Virus record (IMG/VR): IMGVR_UViG_3300031974_000445
Coordinates: 1-22,677 of that record
DNA: 22,677 nt
Origin: a virus
Direction: 5' to 3' (one strand)
Part shown: positions 15,721-21,393 of the stretch, piece after piece
How positions within the stretch are numbered: the first letter of the stretch is position 1
Layout: every line of letters begins with the position of its first letter
The notes under the pieces: generated by a model
Told to the model about the DNA's origin: nothing
The model's database searches: none
The model's input: only the letters and a program-made list of their open reading frames with translations
Made by a program: the position numbers and the translations under genes

Positions 15721-16117
15721 GCAATCAAATGTAAATGGATTCGTCAAAGACACCAATTCTATCCACACCCTCACGGATAGAGTAACAAGACAATCAGTTC
15801 AATATCATGTTGGCAAGTTCATCGATCATCTCAAGTGGTCAATTGATCTCAAAGAAAAGAAAAAGATGGAGATCAACGAACTCGCTCAAGAGATGATCGC
15901 CAACAAAGATGGCACCATCGAGGGCAACGCACACTACGATGCAGATCAACTGGTTCAGATGGAGAACAACTGGAATTGGAACAACGATCAGCAAGCAGTG
16001 GCTGAGGAAATGCTTACATACTTCAAGCAAGCATCACAGCAGTTGTTCCCAGAAGAACATGCCAAGTCACAGCAGAACGCAACTCAAGCAGAAGCGTTCT
16101 TCACAAAGTCAGCGTAA
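15713..16117 (+). CDS. Hypothetical protein, first rightward gene
   Basis: A 134-residue hydrophilic helical protein (MGKQSNVNGFVKDTNSIHTL) with a Lys/Glu-rich helix (about 43-65), an Asn/Trp stretch (MENNWNWNNDQQ about 82-93) and a Gln-rich end. No domain is recognised. AAGGAGAACTAAA precedes the ATG. It stands alone between the structured leader and a strong terminator, so it is a separately controlled single-gene unit, which suggests an early or host-takeover role by inference. The codon use looks like that of the other early genes. Confidence 0.75.
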   Translation: MGKQSNVNGFVKDTNSIHTLTDRVTRQSVQYHVGKFIDHLKWSIDLKEKKKMEINELAQEMIANKDGTIEGNAHYDADQLVQMENNWNWNNDQQAVAEEMLTYFKQASQQLFPEEHAKSQQNATQAEAFFTKSA

Positions 16118-16129
16118 AGGGCTGAAACA

Positions 16130-16160
16130 GCCTCGCAGCTTCGGCTGCGGGGCTTTTTTT
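16130..16160 (+). terminator. Intrinsic terminator
   Basis: GCCTCGCAGC-TTCG-GCTGCGGGGC is a 10-bp stem (one T-G wobble) with a UUCG loop followed by seven T (16154-16160). It ends the transcript of the 134-aa gene 12 nt after the stop codon. A weaker overlapping hairpin GGCTG-AAA-CAGCC (16120-16132) lies just upstream and would compete. Confidence 0.92.
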
Positions 16161-16202
16161 ATGCTCATCATCAACGTCAACACCGCAAGGTCATCACATA
16201 TA

Positions 16203-16219
16203 AGTTGCAGCCTGCAACT
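16203..16219. promoter_or_regulatory. Iteron-like palindrome on the promoter -35
   Basis: AGTTGCAG-C-CTGCAACT, with 8-bp perfect arms. Its core GTTGC-N5-GCAAC has the same bases and spacing as the iterons at 19750-19806 inside the initiator gene. It covers the -35 box, so the replication initiator may also control this promoter (inference). Confidence 0.6.
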
Positions 16220-16233
16220 AACTATTATATACT
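16205..16233 (+). promoter_or_regulatory. Sigma70-like early promoter
   Basis: TTGCAG (-35, 16205-16210), 17-nt spacer, TATACT (-10, 16228-16233, 5 of 6). It lies directly after the terminator and before the 38-aa ORF and the DUF932 gene. A palindrome covers the -35 (16203-16219) and a second one starts in the -10 (16230-16247), so the promoter is very likely repressed or autoregulated. Confidence 0.75.
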
Positions 16234-16247
16234 GCAAGTATGCAGTA
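16230..16247. promoter_or_regulatory. Operator TACTGCA-N4-TGCAGTA, copy 1
   Basis: TACTGCAAGTATGCAGTA is a perfect 7-4-7 palindrome overlapping the -10 and start site. The same 7-bp arms and 4-bp spacing recur at 20539-20556, and a degenerate version is at 18608-18625. All three are inside or across promoters. Confidence 0.7.
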
Positions 16248-16263
16248 GGAAATGAGGATAAAA

Positions 16264-16380
16264 ATGCGGATCAAATCTTACAGGAATTTTTATTTCGTGC
16301 CTCGTTACTTTCGCACGGATCGCGGGTTCACCATCAAATGGCTGGGCCTAATCGTAACCCATCGCAACTCAAACTTTTAG
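16264..16380 (+). CDS. 38-aa basic aromatic protein
   Basis: A short frame (MRIKSYRNFYFVPRYFRTDR and 18 more residues) with GAGG 5 nt before the ATG. It is the first frame behind the promoter at 16205-16233 and its TAG stop is embedded in the ribosome-binding site of the DUF932 gene. It is rich in Arg, Phe and Tyr with one Trp. No family is recognised; it could be a leader peptide or a small host-directed phage protein. Confidence 0.6.
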   Translation: MRIKSYRNFYFVPRYFRTDRGFTIKWLGLIVTHRNSNF

Positions 16381-16390
16381 GAGAACCAAA

Positions 16391-17263
16391 ATGGATGGAG
16401 TAACTGTAATTGGAAACAACACACTAGCTTTAGATAACTGGTCGTTTCCTGTTGAAACTGTCAACCTGATTGCAAGCAAGGATGGTGACTGCAACCTGTA
16501 TGATGTGCCTCAGTCTATGGCTAGGGCGATCATGCGTACTGATACCAATGAAGTGCTTGGCGTTCATGGCTCCAAATACAAAGCCATCAAGCATGATGAT
16601 GTTGTCAACTCTGTGATGGATGCTGTTAAAAACTCAGCAGTATCTAATGACTACGACACAAACATTGAAGTGTTCGACAACGGCGCAAAGCTGCGCGGCA
16701 CTGTTGACTTCAATGATCTGGTCATCGAACCAACAGTCGGTGATTATGTCAGGTTCCGTGTTCAATTCTTCAACTCATATGACAGTAGCTGGGCGTTTCA
16801 ACAATCAGCTTTTGGTTTGCGTTTGTGGTGCCTCAATGGCTGCACACACTCAGATACTGTAGCTAATACATGGGCCAAGCATACAACCAACGTCAATGTC
16901 GAGGGCAGTTCAAAGAAAATACAAGCTGGCCTTGATGCGTTCATGACTACCAAAGATATCTACAAATCATGGATGACTACGCATGTTGACGATGAGATGG
17001 CTGAGACATTCTTCAAGCACAGCATGTGTCGTGTACCCAACAAGACAAGCACATTCAAATGGAATGAACGCATGTTGGATAATCTGATGTCATGTTGGTA
17101 TGCAGACAAGAAGGCTCTCGGCTCTAACAAGTGGGCGTTATACAACGCTTGCACATATTGGGCATCACATACTCAAGAGTCTAAGTCACCAGCTAATACT
17201 CAACGGCTGCGTGAGAACCAACTTGCTAAAGTGTTCAAGCAATCTAACTGGCACAGAGTTTAA
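16391..17263 (+). CDS. DUF932 family protein
   Basis: A 290-residue protein with the features of the DUF932 (phage/plasmid-like TIGR03299) group: VLGVHGSKYKAIKHDDVVNS (residues about 55-74), GAKLRGTVDF (about 98-107), a central beta segment, FGLRLWCLNGCTHSD (about 140-154) and HTTNVNVEGSSKKI (about 163-176). The family is found in many phages and plasmids, often near replication or recombination genes, and has no proven function. The site TAGGAGAACCAAAATGG gives the start. The 12 nt GGAGAACCAAAA at 16380-16391 are exactly complementary to the hairpin loop region at 22570-22581. Confidence 0.82.
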   Translation: MDGVTVIGNNTLALDNWSFPVETVNLIASKDGDCNLYDVPQSMARAIMRTDTNEVLGVHGSKYKAIKHDDVVNSVMDAVKNSAVSNDYDTNIEVFDNGAKLRGTVDFNDLVIEPTVGDYVRFRVQFFNSYDSSWAFQQSAFGLRLWCLNGCTHSDTVANTWAKHTTNVNVEGSSKKIQAGLDAFMTTKDIYKSWMTTHVDDEMAETFFKHSMCRVPNKTSTFKWNERMLDNLMSCWYADKKALGSNKWALYNACTYWASHTQESKSPANTQRLRENQLAKVFKQSNWHRV

Positions 17264-17269
17264 TCGCTC

Positions 17270-17316
17270 GACGGTCCCCGCCTCGGCCCCGCATATGGCA
17301 AGAGGCGGGGGCCGTC
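17270..17316 (+). other. Strong GC-rich intercistronic hairpin
   Basis: A 15-bp stem (G plus ACGGTCCCCGCCTC, with GAGGCGGGGGCCGT plus C; one wobble) around a 17-nt loop, starting 7 nt after the DUF932 stop. There is no T-run after it, so it is not a standard terminator. The loop sequence CGGCCCCGC (17284-17292) can instead pair with GCGGGGGCCG (17305-17314), giving two mutually exclusive folds. It may be an RNA-stability or processing element. Confidence 0.65.
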
Positions 17317-17341
17317 TCGCTAATCAAACAAGGAGAATCAA

Positions 17342-17551
17342 ATGAATATATCATTCATCAATCAAGTCAACGAGTGCAAACGTATACTTGACTTGCTTAC
17401 TGAACGTGCATCTGACGAAAATTCACAGTTTCATTACTCAATACAATCAGCCAAGTGGAACATTGATCGTGTTGCTGCAACCTATCAAGAAGTTCTTGAT
17501 CGTGATGCAAACGAAGATCAATCCTTTCGTCCAATCAAGGAGGTAAAATAA
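17342..17551 (+). CDS. Hypothetical small helical protein
   Basis: A 69-residue protein (MNISFINQVNECKRILDLLT), mostly amphipathic helix, acidic. It starts after AAGGAGAATCAA and ends in a 1-nt TAATG overlap with the next gene, whose ribosome-binding site AAGGAGGT lies inside its last codons. No family is recognised. Confidence 0.65.
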   Translation: MNISFINQVNECKRILDLLTERASDENSQFHYSIQSAKWNIDRVAATYQEVLDRDANEDQSFRPIKEVK

Positions 17552-17757
17552 TGTCACTAATGCAACAACGTCACTATGAGTTTCTTGCAGATAATGTTGC
17601 TCCACTATTGGGTTGGCCTACACAAATAGACAGGATGGCTGACGAGTTAGCTGCAACAAATCCCAAGTTCAACAGAGATAAGTTTATCCAACGTGCAGTT
17701 GCTGCGTGGGAGAAAGCAAATCCAATGGAGCCACTTGATGACCATATTCCATACTGA
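17551..17757 (+). CDS. Small phage protein with SSB-tail-like C-terminus
   Basis: A 68-residue protein with the pattern HYEFLADNVAPLL (residues 8-20) and MADELAATNPKFNRDKFIQR (about 29-48). This is common in short phage early proteins of unknown function ('ya..l...nprFdr.rF'). Its last six residues are DDHIPY, close to the DDDIPF tip of bacterial SSB. The start follows AAGGAGGT. It overlaps the next gene by 20 nt. Confidence 0.7.
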   Translation: MSLMQQRHYEFLADNVAPLLGWPTQIDRMADELAATNPKFNRDKFIQRAVAAWEKANPMEPLDDHIPY

Positions 17758-18043
17758 GTTAGAGGCTAAGAAAGTCTTTGAAGAATATTATGAGTGTCGC
17801 TTTTGCGAAATGCAGTTCGATGAGGAGCAATACATTAACTCAATGATCGAAGGCACATGTCCTAATTGCAAAGGCGATGATATCAATCACATGAAAACTT
17901 ACACTGTGTATCAGCATGTGTTTGCTACAGATGAGGATGATGCTGTTGAAACATCATTTCAAATTGGTAATTGGCAATCTATGCAGGGCAAGATTGATAT
18001 CACACGTCACCTATGGGAAGCCAAAAGGAGAACCAAATCATGA
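17738..18043 (+). CDS. Small zinc-ribbon protein
   Basis: A 101-residue protein from the ATG at 17738 (GGAG 8 nt upstream). Cys20-x2-Cys23 (YYECRFCEMQF) and Cys41-x2-Cys44 (GTCPNCKGDD) form a clear zinc ribbon of the rubredoxin-like kind, and the rest is acidic (ATDEDDAVETS). It has no enzymatic motif. It may bind nucleic acid or a host protein. The stop is in an ATGA overlap with the winged-helix gene. Confidence 0.7.
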   Translation: MTIFHTELEAKKVFEEYYECRFCEMQFDEEQYINSMIEGTCPNCKGDDINHMKTYTVYQHVFATDEDDAVETSFQIGNWQSMQGKIDITRHLWEAKRRTKS

Positions 18044-18363
18044 ATGATCTATTCGATGTTGAAGTGCATAAAATGCACCACAAAAATGCTGCTGATACTG
18101 AGGTTGAAGCAGCACAAAAGATTGCACCTAAAGCACCTATCTTACGCATCAAAGTGTTGCAGTATCTACAAAGCAAAGGCACTGTTGGGGCTACAGGTGA
18201 ACAAGTTGCAGAAGGTATTGATGAATGGCTTTACTCTGTGAAGCCACGCATTACTGAGCTTGTTCGTGCCGATCGTGTCATTGATAGCGGTCGGCGTATC
18301 AAAAACTCACGCAACCGCAATGAAATTGTATGGGTTGCTTTAGCTAATGAAGAGGTAAGCTAA
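18040..18363 (+). CDS. Winged-helix DNA-binding protein
   Basis: A 107-residue protein. Residues about 34-100 form a winged helix: ILRIKVLQYLQSKG (helix 1), TGEQVAEGIDE (helix 2), YSVKPRITELVRADRVIDSG (recognition helix and strand), then a wing RIKNSRNRNEIVWVAL. The 'VkpRitELvr.drvi.sg.r' pattern is common in phage regulatory proteins. It starts at the ATG at 18040 after AAGGAGAACCAAATC, overlapping the previous stop (ATGA), and ends in TAATG. It is probably a transcription regulator of the early block (inference). Confidence 0.72.
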   Translation: MNDLFDVEVHKMHHKNAADTEVEAAQKIAPKAPILRIKVLQYLQSKGTVGATGEQVAEGIDEWLYSVKPRITELVRADRVIDSGRRIKNSRNRNEIVWVALANEEVS

Positions 18364-18599
18364 TGGCTGGTGCATATCATAGATCCAAGACAGGCTATCT
18401 TAATCCACAGATGGCAAGCTATGCAGAATCTGAAAAATTTTACAACAGAATGAAAGCTGAACAACGAGAAGCAATGATCAAAGCATCTGAGTCTATACCA
18501 GATGATGCTTTTGCTGATGATGTTATACCTAATGATGAGTATGGCAGCATCAAACGTCATGAAACAATTGTTGAAACAACTCTTTGGCACTATGACTGA
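18363..18599 (+). CDS. Hypothetical acidic small protein
   Basis: A 78-residue protein (MAGAYHRSKTGYLNPQMASY) with a charged helix (ESEKFYNRMKAEQREAMIKA) and an acidic loop (DDAFADDVIPNDEYG). No family is recognised. The start is in TAATG with GAGGT upstream. Its stop TGA is followed at once by the TTGACA of the next promoter. Confidence 0.62.
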   Translation: MAGAYHRSKTGYLNPQMASYAESEKFYNRMKAEQREAMIKASESIPDDAFADDVIPNDEYGSIKRHETIVETTLWHYD

Positions 18600-18628
18600 T
18601 TGACAAATACTGCGTAGTTGCAGATGAT
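18600..18628 (+). promoter_or_regulatory. Promoter with internal operator (copy 3)
   Basis: TTGACA (18600-18605), 17-nt spacer, GATGAT (18623-18628, 4 of 6). The spacer is filled by TACTGCGTAGTTGCAGAT (18608-18625), a degenerate copy of the TACTGC-N6-GCAGTA operator. The predicted start of transcription (about 18635) falls on the A of the ATG of the HTH gene, so the mRNA would be leaderless. Confidence 0.65.
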
Positions 18629-18634
18629 GTGTTC

Positions 18635-18838
18635 ATGCAAAGTTACTTGGACATACTCAAAGAAAAATCTGCAACCGCAAACGTCCCACTAAAGAAGGCG
18701 TTTGTACATGCTGGAGTGCGCGACTCTACATACTACCGTGCAATACATGGTCGCAATCTCCGGCATGAAACAGCTAACCGTGTGGAACAGTCGATTGAAA
18801 AACTTTCAACACTTCAAAGAAGAGACAGTAGTTCCTGA
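18635..18838 (+). CDS. Small HTH protein, repressor candidate
   Basis: A 67-residue protein from the ATG at 18635 (an upstream GTG at 18629 is possible). The sequence DILKEKSATANVPLKKAFVH, AGVRDSTYYRAIHGR and LRHETANRVEQSIEKL forms a helix-turn-helix in which STYYRAI is the likely recognition helix. This is the layout of small phage Cro/C2-like DNA-binding proteins. No Shine-Dalgarno sequence is visible, and the promoter geometry predicts a leaderless transcript, as for lambda cI. An operator copy lies in its own promoter, so it is the best candidate for the protein that reads the three operators. Confidence 0.7.
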   Translation: MQSYLDILKEKSATANVPLKKAFVHAGVRDSTYYRAIHGRNLRHETANRVEQSIEKLSTLQRRDSSS

Positions 18839-19067
18839 CACATATCAAGAGATCATATTGAGCTTGGTTCAACATAGACACAAGCTCGGTATGTCTCAGG
18901 AAGAGTTAGCCCATCAAATCGGCTGTGCAAAATCACTTGTTCACAAATGGGAGCAGTATAAACGTGTGCCATCTGGCTTCATGTTTAGCTGTTGGTTAGA
19001 AGCACTTGGCCTCACGATCAAAGTCCACAAGAAAAAAACTAACGCTAGGAAGAAAGCAGTATTGTGA
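18765..19067 (+). CDS. Xre-family HTH protein
   Basis: The C-terminal two-thirds is a clear Xre-type HTH: IILSLVQHRHKLGMSQEELA, HQIGCAKSLVHKWEQYKRVP, then a hydrophobic helix FMFSCWLEALGLTI and a Lys-rich tail. The start is uncertain. The ATG at 18765 lies inside the previous gene in another frame and has no good Shine-Dalgarno sequence; the frame stays open to 18702. Either this gene overlaps the HTH gene by 74 nt or more, or a +1 shift near 18800-18838 joins the two HTH domains in one protein. A second regulator is likely, as in repressor pairs. Confidence 0.65.
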   Translation: MKQLTVWNSRLKNFQHFKEETVVPDTYQEIILSLVQHRHKLGMSQEELAHQIGCAKSLVHKWEQYKRVPSGFMFSCWLEALGLTIKVHKKKTNARKKAVL

Positions 19068-19338
19068 TGCTTGCAATACACACACCAATTATTTTGTGTG
19101 CATTTTAGCTACAATAGAACCCGCAACATATCACACGATATGTTTAGATTGTTACGATGGTGAATCATGGCAAACAAAAATCGCAACAAAGGCAACTACC
19201 ACGAAAGGTGGTTCGTCAACTGGCTCCAAGAAAAAGGGTTCAAAGCGAAAAGGCAACCTCTCAGCGGCAGCTTGGGAGGAGAATATAGCGGGGACATCAT
19301 CTGGGAAATCGGACAAGAGCGACTGGTGGTGGAAGTAA
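19006..19338 (+). CDS. Doubtful Cys4 zinc-finger frame
   Basis: The frame fills the 99-nt gap between the Xre gene and the nuclease gene and there encodes YCDACNTHTNYF followed by ICLDCYDGE, a two-CxxC zinc knuckle of the kind seen in small phage proteins. It has no ATG or GTG start: only a TTG at 19006 inside the Xre gene. Its second half overlaps the nuclease gene and is low-complexity Lys/Ser/Gly, probably not meaningful. It may be a non-ATG gene, a +1-shifted extension of the Xre protein after the A7 run at 19032-19038, or a relic. Confidence 0.3.
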   Translation: MASRSKSTRKKLTLGRKQYCDACNTHTNYFVCILATIEPATYHTICLDCYDGESWQTKIATKATTTKGGSSTGSKKKGSKRKGNLSAAAWEENIAGTSSGKSDKSDWWWK

Positions 19339-19529
19339 AGTACCGCGACAAGTCAAACTTTCCCAATCCATTTACAGTTGTAAGAGATGTTTTGTTTTAC
19401 AAGCGCAAGACAGGCTCACCGAAAACGCTTGTAATATTTGATGGCGATGTATTTGCTGAAAGGATTGCGCCATTACTAAAGGAGAACCAACATGTCGTTT
19501 CTACTGATGGCGAGGGCAATCAAAGCTGA
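19167..19529 (+). CDS. Hjc-like Holliday junction resolvase / PDDEXK nuclease
   Basis: A 120-residue protein. NKGNYHERWFVNWLQEKGF (residues 7-25) with Glu13, RQPLSGSLGGEYSGDI (29-44) with Asp43, and VVEVKYRDKSN (54-64) with Glu56 and Lys58 are the signature of the Hjc/VRR-like PD-(D/E)xK fold. 'SG..g....DI' followed by 'EvK' is typical of phage and archaeal Holliday junction resolvases. It would cut branched recombination or replication intermediates, as T7 endonuclease I does. It is next to the replication and annealing genes. GGTGA precedes the ATG. It overlaps the initiator gene by 38 nt. Confidence 0.75.
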   Translation: MANKNRNKGNYHERWFVNWLQEKGFKAKRQPLSGSLGGEYSGDIIWEIGQERLVVEVKYRDKSNFPNPFTVVRDVLFYKRKTGSPKTLVIFDGDVFAERIAPLLKENQHVVSTDGEGNQS

Positions 19530-20154
19530 CATCCCTGATTGCTATGCCAAGTGGCTTATGGTCGTACTTGCTGACCATGCCGATGAACATACACACGAAT
19601 GTTTCCCTAGTTTGTCACGTCTATCTGACCGCACACAAATGAGTGTGGCTACAATTACTAGGAAACTCAATTGGTTAGAGGATCACGGGCTGCTTACAAG
19701 AGTGCGTGGCTCATACCGCAAGTCTACCATCTATACAATATTTCCTAGTGTTGCACAGAGCAACGAGGTTGTTGCAGACAGCAAGTTACCTGTTGCAGAC
19801 AGCAACACTAACCTATCAATTAACCCTCCAGTAAACAAAAAGATATTGGTGCCAGAAGATTGGTGTCCAAGTGAGGAGTTGTGCAAGTCGATCAATGAAA
19901 AGCTAGAAGAGGATCAGGACCATGAGTATGAAGCAGATCAGTTCCGTTGTTACCATGCCAGCAAAGGCAGCAGATTCGTCAGCATTGACCTCGCTTACAG
20001 AGGCTGGTGTCGCCGCGCCTTTAAGTGGAGAGCAGATGGATCAAGGTCGGGATCGTTTACTAACAATAAACAGTCCATCAGAGGCAGACAAAAGGCTAGT
20101 CACTTCGCTGGAATCTTATCTGGGCTTTCCAGTGCGGCAGATAAGCAGAACTAG
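19492..20154 (+). CDS. Replication initiator, lambda O-like
   Basis: A 220-residue protein with strong start AAGGAGAACCAACATG. Residues 1-85 are a phage replication-protein winged helix (HTH_36-like): YAKWLMVVLADHADEHTHEC, FPSLSRLSDRTQMSVATITR, KLNWLEDHGLLTRVRG. Residues about 86-107 form a linker encoded by three direct repeats. Residues 140-185 (ADQFRCYHASKGSRFVSIDL, AYRGWCRRAFKW) are the C-terminal part common in phage initiators. The linker repeats are iterons, so the gene likely contains its own origin, as lambda O does. It overlaps the next gene by 119 nt. Confidence 0.75.
   Translation: MSFLLMARAIKADIPDCYAKWLMVVLADHADEHTHECFPSLSRLSDRTQMSVATITRKLNWLEDHGLLTRVRGSYRKSTIYTIFPSVAQSNEVVADSKLPVADSNTNLSINPPVNKKILVPEDWCPSEELCKSINEKLEEDQDHEYEADQFRCYHASKGSRFVSIDLAYRGWCRRAFKWRADGSRSGSFTNNKQSIRGRQKASHFAGILSGLSSAADKQN
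19750..19812. repeat. Three 21-bp iterons: candidate replication origin
   Basis: Three copies spaced exactly 21 bp start at 19750, 19771 and 19792: GTTGC-ACAGA-GCAAC, GTTGC-AGACA-GCAAG, GTTGC-AGACA-GCAAC. Each is an imperfect palindrome GTTGC-N5-GCAAC. An AT-richer segment follows (about 19806-19855). The position between the two domains of an O-like initiator gene is that of the lambda origin. Confidence 0.7.
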
Positions 20155-20557
20155 GTTCCTTGAAAGCAGCCTTGAGATCATTGTCAAAGGCTATGAGATA
20201 ACAACAAAGGACATAGAAGGTTTGAATAGGGCCATAATCGCTGCTCAGAAGGCACTGACGCCATTTACAGCACAGCAGCTAGAGGAACAGCTAACCGCTG
20301 TTGCAGCCCTTGTAGTGAAGCCTTCAAACGAATCTTCTCAAGATCATGCAATGCGGATTAAAGCTACAGCTATCAAGCTGCAAGATTATCCAGCAGATAT
20401 TGTGAAGTATGCGCTTGAGCGTGTGGTCGAGTCGTCAACATTCTGGCCCTCATACGCAGAAATATACAAGCACATCGAGTGGCGTGTGCGTAACAGGAAC
20501 CTGTTACTGGATGCGCTTTTAAAGAAACGTGTTGCACTTACTGCACAGTTGCAGTAG
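20036..20557 (+). CDS. Putative helicase loader / primosomal protein
   Basis: A 173-residue protein from the ATG at 20036, chosen because GGAG lies 6 nt upstream; the frame is open further to 19922. The C-terminal half has 'HAMRIKATAIKLQDYPADIV', 'KYALERVVESSTFWPSYAEI' and 'YKHIEWRVRNRN'. The 'yP.d.v..al......fWPs.aEi' pattern is found in phage proteins downstream of initiator genes that are thought to act with DnaB-type helicases. The O-then-P gene order supports this. No ATPase motif is present, so it is not DnaC-like. Confidence 0.6.
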   Translation: MDQGRDRLLTINSPSEADKRLVTSLESYLGFPVRQISRTRFLESSLEIIVKGYEITTKDIEGLNRAIIAAQKALTPFTAQQLEEQLTAVAALVVKPSNESSQDHAMRIKATAIKLQDYPADIVKYALERVVESSTFWPSYAEIYKHIEWRVRNRNLLLDALLKKRVALTAQLQ

Positions 20558-20560
20558 TAT
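20532..20560 (+). promoter_or_regulatory. Promoter with operator copy 2, before the exonuclease gene
   Basis: TTGCAC (20532-20537), 17-nt spacer, TAGTAT (20555-20560). The spacer and first two bases of the -10 are covered by TACTGCACAGTTGCAGTA (20539-20556), a perfect TACTGCA-N4-TGCAGTA palindrome. Both boxes are weak, but the geometry is the same as at 18600-18628. It would drive the exonuclease-annealing-SSB group. Confidence 0.6.
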
Positions 20561-20580
20561 CAATACAAAGGAGAACCAAC

Positions 20581-21393
20581 ATGAACAGACTAGGATTTCT
20601 AGGCGGCTCAGATATGCGCCGCATAATGAATGGTGATTGGACATCACTGTGGGAAGAAAAGACAGGCAAGACAGAGCCTGATGATCTATCCAATGTGCTG
20701 CCTGTGCAGCTTGGAGTATTTACAGAACAGTTCAATATCAATTGGTTTGCTGACCAGCATCGTTGCAATGTTAGAAAGCAACAGCATTGCGTTGAAATAA
20801 ATTGGGAAGGTGTGCCGCTCAAAGGAACTGTAGATGGATACATCTGGGACAACAGCGGATCTGAAAATACTTTCACTGATGACATCATTGAGTGCAAGCA
20901 CACATACGATGCCAACAACATGCAGCAATGTTTGCAGATGTATATGCCACAGATACAGTTTTACATGTGGTTACATCAAGCCAAGGGCTGTTATCTATCT
21001 GTAATCTTTGGCAATCGTAGATGGGAATCTGTCTATGTTTCAATTGATTGGGATTACATTCACAAAATGCAAGTCCACATCAAAGAATTTTGGAGGCTGG
21101 TTCGTGATGACACCCGCCCTTTTGCTGATGATGAGATACCACCTGTATCCATAGACAAGATCAAAGTAGATGGCATGACACGCAGAGATGCGTCATCTGA
21201 CAATGAGTTTATTAGCAGATGCCATGACTACATTGAGCAAGAACAAAACGCCAAGCTATTTGAATCAGCCAAGGCTGACCTCAAAGCTATGGTCGGAGAT
21301 GATGAGCGAGAAGTTTACTGTGACCTTCTCACCATCAAACGCGATAAGCGCGGATCACTTCGTGTCACAGTAAAGGAGAACCAGAATGTCTAA
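20581..21393 (+). CDS. YqaJ-like viral recombinase exonuclease
   Basis: A 270-residue protein of the lambda-exonuclease/YqaJ PD-(D/E)xK fold. LGFLGGSDMRRIM (residues 4-16), LGVFTEQFNINWF with Glu49 (44-56), LKGTVDGYIWD with Asp85 (80-90), IIECKHT with Glu104-x-Lys106 (102-108) and QIQFYMWL with Gln124/Gln126 (124-131) are the active-site motifs. It degrades one strand of double-stranded DNA ends to expose ssDNA for the annealing protein next door. It starts after AAGGAGAACCAAC and is driven by the operator-bearing promoter at 20532-20560. Confidence 0.88.
   Translation: MNRLGFLGGSDMRRIMNGDWTSLWEEKTGKTEPDDLSNVLPVQLGVFTEQFNINWFADQHRCNVRKQQHCVEINWEGVPLKGTVDGYIWDNSGSENTFTDDIIECKHTYDANNMQQCLQMYMPQIQFYMWLHQAKGCYLSVIFGNRRWESVYVSIDWDYIHKMQVHIKEFWRLVRDDTRPFADDEIPPVSIDKIKVDGMTRRDASSDNEFISRCHDYIEQEQNAKLFESAKADLKAMVGDDEREVYCDLLTIKRDKRGSLRVTVKENQNV

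Noticed and set aside
17270-17316. Intrinsic terminator after DUF932
   Set aside because: Strong stem but no T-run, and the following genes have no promoter of their own before 18600.
19032-19038. Classical -1 slippery site at the A7 run
   Set aside because: The zero frame reads AAG AAA AAA ACT, and the downstream Cys4 frame needs +1, not -1.
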